NCBI GenBank assembly: GCA_001782975.1
Contig: MFQD01000047.1
Coordinates: 1 to 12,705, forward strand
DNA length: 12,705 nucleotides
Direction: 5' to 3'
Source: Candidatus Magasanikbacteria bacterium RIFCSPHIGHO2_02_FULL_50_9b
Lineage (GTDB): Bacteria > Patescibacteriota > Patescibacteriia > Magasanikbacterales > 2-02-FULL-50-9b
Numbering within the stretch: position 1 is the first letter of the stretch; every line of letters begins with the position of its first letter. Made by a program: the position numbers and the translations under genes. The notes under the pieces were generated by a model, which searched no databases, was not told the DNA's origin, and was given only the letters and a program-made list of their open reading frames with translations. Below, piece after piece: positions 1-6,843 of this stretch.

Positions 1-828
1 ATCAGGCGTGTACCCTGTTTTTCCGCCTTCAACATGCGCGTGTGTCAATCGCGCTGATTGGGTGAGTAACCAATCCGTTGCTTTCACCGCCTTTTTTTGT
101 CGCGACTGAAGTTCCGTTATCGTCACGTGCTCCTGCACAGACGCAATTTTTATCCGCGGGTGCGAGAGTGCAATTTTCGTCAGCCGCGCCACATCACGGG
201 GGCTGCCGACATTGTGCGACGAAAGCCCTGTTGCGTCAGCAAATGACGTGTCCAGCATTCCGAGATCCTTAGCGCGATCATTCATTTCATTCACAAACTC
301 TTCCTCGCTCATCCCCGTGGTTTGAATCAGCGCATTCACTGCCGTGTTTAACGAACCGATCAACGCAGCATCAAATAAATCTTCAACTGAATATACCTCA
401 CCGCGCCCGACAGCCTGATTTCCCTCTTCAACTGCCGCAACCGAAATAGTCGTTGTTGCGTGCCAATCCGAAATGCGCTCTACTAAAATCAAAGCGCTCA
501 TTAACTTGGTCATGGATGCGAGTGGGCGCGCCACCGCAGCATTTTTTTCAAATAAAATCGTGTCGGTGACGTGATCAAGAACAATGGCTGACTGTGCAGT
601 CAATTTTTTTTCAAACGGCTGAGAATAAATATTCACCGGCGGTTTTGGTGGTGGTGGCGGAAGCGGTGGCAACACTCGCTGCAATGGTCGCGCCGCGATA
701 TCAGAAAGCCGACCGATCGTCGTATCAGATTTTACGACGTCATCAGAGGCGCGCACCGCAACCTCTTGTCGTGCTGCTACGACGCCAATGACTGCGGTGA
801 TGGCGATGACGGCGACGAAATTTCGCAT
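1..828 (-). CDS. dacF: D-alanyl-D-alanine carboxypeptidase, DacA/DacF-like (peptidase S11), 3' end cut by window edge
   Basis: Serine DD-peptidase that trims the terminal D-Ala from peptidoglycan stem peptides outside the membrane. The 276 visible residues begin with a hydrophobic signal or anchor (about residues 4-19), then a proline-rich linker (54-64), then the catalytic domain. All three penicillin-binding motifs are visible: S105-M-T-K108, S159-L-N161 and K270-T-G272. The segment GLSSHNVGSPRDVARL (201-216) is also typical of the family. The Asp that often follows SxN (SGND, SAND) is Thr here. The start is the first ATG in frame, since an in-frame TGA lies just upstream, and it supplies the signal peptide. 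The start lies inside scpB (52-bp overlap), so translation is probably coupled. The C-terminal part, including any second domain or membrane anchor, lies beyond base 1. Family assignment is firm; the exact dac symbol is less so. Confidence 0.9.
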   Translation of the reverse strand, partial: MRNFVAVIAITAVIGVVAARQEVAVRASDDVVKSDTTIGRLSDIAARPLQRVLPPLPPPPPKPPVNIYSQPFEKKLTAQSAIVLDHVTDTILFEKNAAVARPLASMTKLMSALILVERISDWHATTTISVAAVEEGNQAVGRGEVYSVEDLFDAALIGSLNTAVNALIQTTGMSEEEFVNEMNDRAKDLGMLDTSFADATGLSSHNVGSPRDVARLTKIALSHPRIKIASVQEHVTITELQSRQKKAVKATDWLLTQSARLTHAHVEGGKTGYTPD

Positions 829-1325
829 ACATTCAATGATTCATAATGAGGCAGCTGGTCAATCGCAGAAATTCCGAGATACCGAATAAAATCAAGCGTC
901 ACCTCGTACGCAGGAATTTCCTGCGTTGACAGTGAAGATTCTTGAATCAATCCGCGCCACTCAAGATTGCGCAAAATCAGTGTGCAATTGATGCCCCGAA
1001 TCTGTTCAATGTCGGGTTTAGAAATTGGACCACGATACGCGATGATGGTGAGGGTCTCGAGTTGCGGCCGTGTCAATTCGCCCGTAATTTCTTCCTTCAA
1101 AAATTCTTCAACCAGCGCACGCGTTTCTGGCGCACTGAACAATTGGACGTCGCTGCCATTCTGCACCACACGCACACCGCGTTCAGCTGATGCATATTCG
1201 TCAGTCAATTCAGCAAGCCACTCTTCAACTTGAGATTCAGTGGATTGCAAAAGTTTTGCAAGCGAACGAATCGAAAATGGTTTTGCACTGACAAACAAGA
1301 GCGATTCAAGATGTGCGCGTGTCAT
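777..1325 (-). CDS. scpB: Segregation and condensation protein B
   Basis: ScpB is the winged-helix partner of ScpA; two copies bind the ScpA kleisin and regulate the SMC ATPase in chromosome condensation and segregation. The 182 residues show tandem winged helices. The family core LTRPQLETLTIIAYRGPISK starts at residue 84 and is followed by IEQIRGINC (106-114) and LEWRGLI (121-127). The start ATG overlaps the scpA stop as ATGA, which implies translational coupling. The last ~15 residues (Ser/Pro-rich) look unlike ScpB and lie wholly in DNA that also codes the signal peptide of the next gene. The normal fold probably ends near residue 165. Stop codon TAG. Identity is firm. Confidence 0.95.
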   Translation of the reverse strand: MTRAHLESLLFVSAKPFSIRSLAKLLQSTESQVEEWLAELTDEYASAERGVRVVQNGSDVQLFSAPETRALVEEFLKEEITGELTRPQLETLTIIAYRGPISKPDIEQIRGINCTLILRNLEWRGLIQESSLSTQEIPAYEVTLDFIRYLGISAIDQLPHYESLNVCEISSPSSPSPQSLAS

Positions 1326-2020
1326 AGAACAGATTCAGTTGTCCGAACATAGATGTGATCAAAATGATCCTGTTGTTCGAGATGAATATTTCGTACTTTA
1401 ACCAATTCAAGTAGCGCCAAAAAAGTGACGATGATGTCCGCGCGCGACCGTGCGTCTGCAATCAAGTCTTTGAATGCCGCACGTTTAAATGTCTTCAACA
1501 AATCCTGCACTGCCAAAATTTTTTCACTAATTGACATAACTTTTTCAACGTGCACTTCATCAAGCTGTACCGGTCGATATCGACCCACCACGTCCTGCAT
1601 CACCACACCTAACTTGAACGCAGTCAATGTTTTGGGCGGTTGAAATCCCGTTGCTTTAATTGACAGCGGTTGCCGCGGATACATAAACCGACGTTGCAAC
1701 AACAGTTTTTTCAATTCTTCGGCTTGTCGCGCAAATTGCTCATACATTTTCAACTGGCGTTCAAGATCGGTGCCCGCTTCTTCGTCGCCAACGAATTGTG
1801 GCAATAATTCTTTTGATTTGAGGTACAACAATTTTGCCGCAACAATCAAAAAATCAGCCATTTCACTTTCGTCAATCGTTCCCCGCGCTTGCACGTGCGC
1901 GATGTAGTCATCCGTCACCTTGATCAGCGACAGTTCGGTAATATTAAATTTGTCTCCCTCAATCATCTGAAGCAGCAGATCAAGCGGACCGCTGAATTGT
2001 TCGTTGGTGAACGTGAACAT
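1322..2020 (-). CDS. scpA: Segregation and condensation protein A (kleisin)
   Basis: ScpA is the bacterial kleisin that bridges the two heads of an SMC dimer and, with ScpB, forms condensin. The 232-residue product has the family N-terminus: FSGPLDLLLQMIEGDKFNI (residues 9-27) and the helix FLIVAAKLLYLKSKELLP (57-74), which in known structures contacts the SMC neck. A variable middle follows, then a C-terminal winged helix (about 165-232, with IIVTFLALLELVKVRNI) that contacts the SMC cap. Length is normal or slightly short. The ATG directly follows the aspS TAA with no gap, and the stop overlaps the scpB start. The smc gene itself is not in this window. Confidence 0.96.
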   Translation of the reverse strand: MFTFTNEQFSGPLDLLLQMIEGDKFNITELSLIKVTDDYIAHVQARGTIDESEMADFLIVAAKLLYLKSKELLPQFVGDEEAGTDLERQLKMYEQFARQAEELKKLLLQRRFMYPRQPLSIKATGFQPPKTLTAFKLGVVMQDVVGRYRPVQLDEVHVEKVMSISEKILAVQDLLKTFKRAAFKDLIADARSRADIIVTFLALLELVKVRNIHLEQQDHFDHIYVRTTESVL

Positions 2021-3421
2021 TTAGTTTTCAAGTTTGATGTGTGCTTCGTGCAACGCACGCGCATCAACATCCGCAGGCGCGCCCATGAGCGGATCGCGCG
2101 CATCGCCCGTTTTTGGAAACGCAATCACTTCGCGAATATTTGGCTCGCCGGCAAGCAGCATCACGATGCGATCGATTCCTGGTGCAAACCCACCGTGCGG
2201 CGGCGCACCAAATTCAAACGCTTCGAGCATGTGTCCAAACTTACGTTGCTGATCTTCTGGCGAAATTTTTAAGATGTCGAATATTTTTTTCTGTTCCTCA
2301 CGCCGGTGAATACGAATGCTACCGCTCGACAGTTCATAACCATTCATCACCAAGTCATATGCGTTTGCGCGCACTGCCAGTGGGTCTGAATCGAGCAGCG
2401 CTCGATCATCCGGATGCACCGCACAAAACGGATGGTGTTTTGCTGCTATGTTCCCTTCCTCATCACGTTCAAACATTGGAAAATCAACGACCCAACAAAA
2501 CCCCAGTTCGTTCGGATCAGTTTTGTCAGCGCGAATGTCCGGCTTATCGTTACCGTAGCGCTCCATTGCCTCCGCATACGTCATGCGCGGAAATGGAATT
2601 TGCGTAATTTTTTTCTCTGGCGTCACCCGACGCACCAATTCGATCATCATTGCTTCCGTGAATTGATAAATGTCTTCCGCATCAACAAATGACATCTCAA
2701 AATCAAGCTGCGTAAATTCCGGCTGTCGATCACCGCGCTGGTCTTCATCGCGAAAGCAACGAGCGATTTGAAAATATTTTTCAAATCCTGCAACCATAAG
2801 CAACTGTTTAAACTGTTGTGGCGATTGCGGCAGCACAAAAAACTTTCCCACATGCAAGCGCGACGGCACGATATATTCACGCGAGCCCTCCGGCGTCCCC
2901 TTCATCAGAATCGGCGTCTCGATTTCAATAAATCCAGCGGCGTGCATGTAGTCGCGAAAAAATGTGACCACTGCGTCGCGGAGTCGCAGATTGCGTGCCA
3001 ATCGTTCATGACGCAAATCTAAATACCGGTACTGCAAGCGCAACTCTTCTCCCGCCTGCCGCTCCTCGTTATCAATTTCAAAAGGTGGCGTCTTTGACTC
3101 ATTCAAAATGCGCACCTGTTTTGCAAGGAGTTCAACGGTTCCTGTTGCCTGATCTGGATTCACCTGTTTTGCGCCTCGCTGCTGCACCACACCAGTGACT
3201 GCCACAACATATTCAGCGCGCAGCGCGCTGAGCGCCTCCCGATCTTCGTCAGTCGCTAGTTCCGGAGGCACCCCAACAATTTGCAACCGTGCCGACGCAT
3301 CGCGCACATCAAAAAACACGAGCTTACCCATGTCACGCCGCGCGTGCACCCATCCAAAAACTGTCACCGTTTCTCCAACTTTTTCAACCGTTTCTTTCGT
3401 GAGTGTTCGTTGCTCTAACAT
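2021..3421 (-). CDS. aspS: Aspartyl-tRNA synthetase, bacterial type lacking the GAD domain
   Basis: Class IIb synthetase that charges tRNA-Asp in the cytoplasm. The 466 residues contain the N-terminal OB-fold anticodon-binding domain (about 15-105), the flipping-loop region GTPEGSREYIVPSR (175-188), motif 2 (FRDEDQRGDRQPEFTQ, 223-238) and motif 3 (GGFAPGIDRIVMLLAG, 410-425). Typical bacterial AspRS has about 590 residues because a GAD insertion domain sits between motifs 2 and 3. Here YGNDKPDIR (289-297) runs almost directly into LGFCWVVDFPMF (306-317), so that domain is absent. The GTPEG and DRQPEFTQ motifs are still bacterial rather than archaeal in type. At the position corresponding to E. 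coli L30 this protein has Met31. An AsnRS gene lies nearby, so a tRNA-Asp-specific enzyme would suffice. One base separates it from the upstream lipoprotein stop. Identity is firm. Confidence 0.96.
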   Translation of the reverse strand: MLEQRTLTKETVEKVGETVTVFGWVHARRDMGKLVFFDVRDASARLQIVGVPPELATDEDREALSALRAEYVVAVTGVVQQRGAKQVNPDQATGTVELLAKQVRILNESKTPPFEIDNEERQAGEELRLQYRYLDLRHERLARNLRLRDAVVTFFRDYMHAAGFIEIETPILMKGTPEGSREYIVPSRLHVGKFFVLPQSPQQFKQLLMVAGFEKYFQIARCFRDEDQRGDRQPEFTQLDFEMSFVDAEDIYQFTEAMMIELVRRVTPEKKITQIPFPRMTYAEAMERYGNDKPDIRADKTDPNELGFCWVVDFPMFERDEEGNIAAKHHPFCAVHPDDRALLDSDPLAVRANAYDLVMNGYELSSGSIRIHRREEQKKIFDILKISPEDQQRKFGHMLEAFEFGAPPHGGFAPGIDRIVMLLAGEPNIREVIAFPKTGDARDPLMGAPADVDARALHEAHIKLEN

Positions 3422-3422
3422 A

Positions 3423-3950
3423 TTATTTTTTCCATTTCCATGATGCAGCCACTTCCTTTAAATCGAGCAGCAACGGTTCATTCGGCAATTCAGGCACTGA
3501 CAAGCGAATCGTATTTTTCCCATCAGGAAAATCCGCAATCAACCGATCAACTTTTCCGCCATCCGCTGGATCGAGGTCGTGGTACAAATGCGCAGCCACG
3601 CCTCCAACTTTCACCTTTTCGATTTTATCATCAGCCAATGGAATTCCCGGAATGCCTGGTTGCACAATGAGTACCGCAATCTCAGTACCTGTTTTTTTGT
3701 TCAGGAACACGACGTCATTACCGTTTGGCATGAATTTGGCCTCAACTTCAAATGGATATGAGCCCGGCACGTCGAAACTAAATCCAAATTTGAGATGTTG
3801 AAAAGTACTCGTTTGGAATACAGCGCTCTCCGCCGCAGTTGCATCAGATGCTGCAGGTTTTTTTTCTGCTTCGTATTTTTTTTCTGGCGTCGAGCATCCG
3901 CCGCCCAAGAGCAGTAAGCCAAAAGCGCTGACAAGAATTATTTTTTTCAT
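3423..3950 (-). CDS. Putative small lipoprotein, function unknown
   Basis: A 175-residue exported protein. Residues 1-19 form a signal of the lipoprotein kind: two lysines, a hydrophobic core (4-15), then GGG-Cys19. Gly at -3 and -2 makes the lipobox non-canonical, but the context fits. Residues 20-45 are a Lys/Glu/Ala-rich linker. The rest (about 46-173) is a beta-rich domain beginning FGFSFDVPGSYPFEVE (55-70), which resembles the compact extracytoplasmic domains with a 'FSF..P..Y' strand common in bacterial lipoproteins (my inference, not a named family). The C-terminus is SWKWKK. It lies 8 bp after the larger lipoprotein gene and 1 bp before aspS, so all are probably co-transcribed. An AAGGA at 3963-3967 sits 12 nt before the start, rather far for a Shine-Dalgarno site. 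I do not recognise a function. Confidence 0.75.
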   Translation of the reverse strand: MKKIILVSAFGLLLLGGGCSTPEKKYEAEKKPAASDATAAESAVFQTSTFQHLKFGFSFDVPGSYPFEVEAKFMPNGNDVVFLNKKTGTEIAVLIVQPGIPGIPLADDKIEKVKVGGVAAHLYHDLDPADGGKVDRLIADFPDGKNTIRLSVPELPNEPLLLDLKEVAASWKWKK

Positions 3951-3958
3951 ATGAGTGT

Positions 3959-5401
3959 TTAGTCCTTAAATTCAAGCACGCCAGTTTTGACGCGCTTATT
4001 TTTTATTTCTGTTTGTTTGGTTCCAGCCACAGGGCGCGGTTTCCCGGCCGTGAATACTTCAAATGAAAACTTATTGTTCGTGAGCCATGCACCTTTACCG
4101 TATTCGCGACCGCTTGCATCCGTACCACCGACATACACGAATCGAGCGACCAAGGTTTGTGGTGGCTCAATTTCCGTTGCGATCATCACCGTCTTCTCTC
4201 CATTTAATTTCATCAAATCAATTAACACCACTTTTTCTGCTGACGTTGACGCGAGCGATTGCGGCGTCATAACGGCAATGCGATCTCCTTCCGGAGAGAC
4301 CGCCCACGAATCAGGCGATGATTTTCTGAACGATTCCGGTACCTGCGGCTCTTTCAAATACTGATGCGCCGTTTTGTCATACACGGCAATCAAATATTCA
4401 TCACCCATGCCAACAGGCCCAGTCAAGAATACATACGGCGAATCAGCATTCACCCCATTCACTTTGTGCGCGATGAGCGTTGGAAACGGAGTTGTTTCGA
4501 AAATATCCTGAATCTCGTCAACAATTGACCAGAATGGAACGGCGGCAATTTCATACCCATCTTCTTGCATGCCAAACAACGCACCAACAACCGCATCCCA
4601 CGCGTAATTCGCGCTTGCTGCCAAAGCGCTCGGCACGGTGCGTACATCGATGTTGACCACATCAAACGGCTTACCCGAAATCGTGTCATCATCGCCCTCA
4701 TCAGCCTTTTCAAGTCCCACCTTAAACTCTGTTGTTGAAATCCATTTTGTCGACGGATACGACAATTTGTGCGTATCAGCAAGCACATACCGATGACTCA
4801 CCGCGCCCGTCACGAGATCGCCAAAATACACAACGGTGGCGCTCTTTTTTTGTTCAATTTCTGCCTGAATAAACAGTGCGACGCGTCGGCCGTCGCTTGA
4901 AAGTTGCGGCGGAATCAACGCATTCGTATTCGCGATACGTGCGACCGTGACTGCTTGATCAAAAACTTTCTGCTCTTTGTCAAACGCAAAAAATCCCGTT
5001 GGCTTTAACGCGCCGCCACCACTTGCCGTGAAATATGTGTACCGACTCGTGGGTGGTGTGTTCTTTTGCTGCACCAGATATTCATCTGGCTTCAGTTCAC
5101 CTTTCAGTGCCGTATGGACGTCAGCAACAATTTCAACGATTTGTCCGTCAGTTGTTTTTGCAAACAACGTCTGGTTGGTCACCTCTGCCTGACCGGGCGC
5201 CACGTCATCGCGTGATCGCAAAAAGAGCTCTGCTTCACTTAATTTAATTGACTCGCGGGTAATGAGCTCTGCACCAGCTGATTTATTCTGTGCGCCAGCG
5301 CCAGCTTGCGTTTTCTCATTCAATCGTGCGGCTGGCCGTTCACATCCCGCGCCAACCAATGCAAAAATACCCAAGGTAACCAAAAAAATCTTGCTTTTCA
5401 T
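3959..5401 (-). CDS. Putative lipoprotein with beta-propeller-like repeats, function unknown
   Basis: A 480-residue exported protein. Signal: K2 and K4, hydrophobic core 5-16, then GAG-Cys20, a likely lipidation site. A low-complexity linker (21-50) leads into a long beta-rich body. Two stretches look like WD40/TolB-type propeller blades: LSSDGRRVALF (167-177) and WAVSPEGDRIAVM (366-378), each followed by a strand ending in a D-L pair (VVYFGDL; KVVLIDL). Propeller repeats are usual in surface binding proteins, but partner and function cannot be read from the sequence. It is first in the left cluster, directly downstream of the promoter at 5422-5450, with a predicted leader of only about 14 nt. 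It precedes a second lipoprotein by 8 bp. The start is the ATG opening the signal peptide. No clear family recognised. Confidence 0.78.
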   Translation of the reverse strand: MKSKIFLVTLGIFALVGAGCERPAARLNEKTQAGAGAQNKSAGAELITRESIKLSEAELFLRSRDDVAPGQAEVTNQTLFAKTTDGQIVEIVADVHTALKGELKPDEYLVQQKNTPPTSRYTYFTASGGGALKPTGFFAFDKEQKVFDQAVTVARIANTNALIPPQLSSDGRRVALFIQAEIEQKKSATVVYFGDLVTGAVSHRYVLADTHKLSYPSTKWISTTEFKVGLEKADEGDDDTISGKPFDVVNIDVRTVPSALAASANYAWDAVVGALFGMQEDGYEIAAVPFWSIVDEIQDIFETTPFPTLIAHKVNGVNADSPYVFLTGPVGMGDEYLIAVYDKTAHQYLKEPQVPESFRKSSPDSWAVSPEGDRIAVMTPQSLASTSAEKVVLIDLMKLNGEKTVMIATEIEPPQTLVARFVYVGGTDASGREYGKGAWLTNNKFSFEVFTAGKPRPVAGTKQTEIKNKRVKTGVLEFKD

Positions 5402-5421
5402 AGTGTTTTTTATGCACGAAT

Positions 5422-5450
5422 ACTATAGCGGAATGAACGCCTGACGTCAA
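5422..5450 (-). promoter_or_regulatory. Sigma70-type promoter for the lipoprotein-aspS-scpAB-dac cluster
   Basis: On the minus strand a -35 box TTGACG (5445-5450) and a -10 box TATAGT (5422-5427) are separated by exactly 17 bases. They lie in the 55-bp gap between asnS and the 480-aa lipoprotein gene. Transcription would start near 5415, leaving about 14 nt before the ATG and no Shine-Dalgarno sequence. A perfect 8-bp palindrome TGACGTCA (5442-5449) overlaps the -35 box and might be a regulator site, but it is short. No terminator hairpin for asnS is visible here, so read-through from asnS is possible. Confidence 0.75.
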
Positions 5451-5456
5451 TCAATT

Positions 5457-6749
5457 TTATGGATTCAATCGATTCAACAAGCGTGGAAATGGGATTGTCT
5501 CCCGAATGTGTTCAAGCCCGCATACCCACGCAACCGTTCGTTCCAAACCAATACCAAAACCAGCGTGTGGCACTGAGCCAAAACGACGAATATCAAGATA
5601 CCATTCAAACGCCTCGCGCGGCAGACCGTGTTGTTTGATGCGTTCCTCGAGCAGCGCCAGATCATCAATACGCTGCGAACCACCAATCACCTCACCATAT
5701 CCTTCCGGCGCCAACATATCGGCATTCAACACAAAACGCGGATCTGCCGGATCTGGCTTCATATAAAACGATTTCACGGCAACCGGATAGTGCGTGATAA
5801 AAATCGGACGGTCATACTGTTTCGTCAACACGGTTTCGTCGTCAGCACCTAGATCATCACCATCCTTGATATCACTTCCCAAATCTTGCAGCTGCTTGAT
5901 TGCGTCAGTGTAACGAATGCGCGGAAAATTTCCTTCCGCAACTTTTTGCAGCGGTGCAGTGTCACGCTCCAGTGTCTTCAAATCATCTGCACGCCGCTCA
6001 AGCACACGTTTGACCACAAACACAACCATCTCTTCTTGCAGCGCCATGTTTTCAATCTGATCCATGAACGACGCTTCGGCTTCAAGCATCCAAAATTCCG
6101 TTAAATGACGACGCGTTTTTGATTTTTCAGATCGAAATGTCGGACCAAAACAGTAGGTGCGTTTGAGCGCTGAGGACGTTGCTTCCAAATAGAGTTGGCC
6201 CGACTGCGTCAAGTACGCCACGTCATCAAAATATTTCACCTCAAACAATTCGCTCGTGCTTTCGCACGCATTGGGCGTGAAGATTGGCGAATCCGTGAGC
6301 ACGAAATTTTTATGATAAAAAAACTCGCGCAGCGCAAATGCAATTTCATTGCGCACGCGCAAAATCGCTTCCTGACGCGAGGAGCGAAGCCACAAATGTC
6401 GATTGTCCATCAAAAAATCAGTACCGTGCTCTTTTTTTGAAATCGGAAATTCAGCGGCAGGCGCGGCGATGAGCACACACGAAATTCCGTGCAGCTCGAT
6501 TCCAGATGGTGCGCGCGGTTCTGATTTCACTACGCCGGTCACGGTCACCGACGCCTCCATTCCCAGCTGCTCCAAAACAGTCCAACTTTCCTCACTCACG
6601 TCTGCCTTGTTAAACACCACCTGCACCCGTGCCGTACCATCTCGCAATTGCAAAAAAAAGATGCTTCCTGATGATCGGAAGTTGTACGCCCACCCTGATA
6701 ATTCGATCGTTTCTCCAATTTTTGATCCAAGTCCAGCAATATCAAGCAT
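5457..6749 (-). CDS. asnS: Asparaginyl-tRNA synthetase
   Basis: Class IIb synthetase that charges tRNA-Asn directly. From the ATG at 6749 it has 430 residues: N-terminal OB-fold anticodon domain (about 12-95), then the catalytic core with motif 2 FRSEKSKTRRHLTEFWMLEA (205-224), the AsnRS hallmark GEVIGGSQR (352-360), and EWYLDIRRFGSVPHAGFG (382-399) leading into motif 3 (GLERTVAWV, 401-409). It ends ETIPFPRLLNRLNP, as in Bacillus/Thermus-like AsnRS. RHLTEFWMLE separates AsnRS from AspRS. The frame stays open upstream to an ATG at 6812, but that would add 21 non-homologous residues and lies upstream of the promoter's predicted start at about 6770, so I chose 6749. A GUGAGA close to the start may be a weak ribosome site. 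Confidence 0.95.
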   Translation of the reverse strand: MLDIAGLGSKIGETIELSGWAYNFRSSGSIFFLQLRDGTARVQVVFNKADVSEESWTVLEQLGMEASVTVTGVVKSEPRAPSGIELHGISCVLIAAPAAEFPISKKEHGTDFLMDNRHLWLRSSRQEAILRVRNEIAFALREFFYHKNFVLTDSPIFTPNACESTSELFEVKYFDDVAYLTQSGQLYLEATSSALKRTYCFGPTFRSEKSKTRRHLTEFWMLEAEASFMDQIENMALQEEMVVFVVKRVLERRADDLKTLERDTAPLQKVAEGNFPRIRYTDAIKQLQDLGSDIKDGDDLGADDETVLTKQYDRPIFITHYPVAVKSFYMKPDPADPRFVLNADMLAPEGYGEVIGGSQRIDDLALLEERIKQHGLPREAFEWYLDIRRFGSVPHAGFGIGLERTVAWVCGLEHIRETIPFPRLLNRLNP

Positions 6750-6776
6750 ACGTCTCACATGATTATATGTTGCCGA

Positions 6777-6805
6777 AGTATAGCGAACTACACAAAATTT
6801 GACAA
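6777..6805 (-). promoter_or_regulatory. Promoter of asnS
   Basis: On the minus strand, -35 TTGTCA (6800-6805) and -10 TATACT (6777-6782) are 17 bases apart, close to sigma70 consensus. Predicted start is near 6770, giving a leader of about 21 nt before the ATG at 6749. A further TATAAT-like hexamer lies just downstream without a good -35 partner. The -35 box overlaps the dedA -35 box on the other strand. Confidence 0.72.
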
Positions 6806-6827
6806 TTGCCAAGTGTGCTGATTCAAT
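6799..6827 (+). promoter_or_regulatory. Promoter of the dedA-family gene
   Basis: On the plus strand a perfect -35 TTGACA (6799-6804) is followed after 17 bases by TTCAAT (6822-6827), a 4/6 match to the -10 consensus. A TGA directly before it provides the extended -10 TG. Start would be near 6834, about 10 nt before the ATG at 6844, and there is no Shine-Dalgarno sequence. The -10 box is weak, so this call is less certain than the asnS promoter it overlaps. Confidence 0.55.
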
Positions 6828-6843
6828 GGATGAATAAACTCAC

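Noticed and set aside
2113..2607. 164-codon plus-strand frame opposite aspS
   Set aside because: It lies inside the conserved synthetase; the translation shows no domain and an atypical composition.
6750..6812. Longer asnS start (ATG at 6812) adding 21 residues
   Set aside because: The added residues do not resemble AsnRS and the codon lies upstream of the predicted transcript start (about 6770). The ATG at 6749 gives the normal N-terminus.
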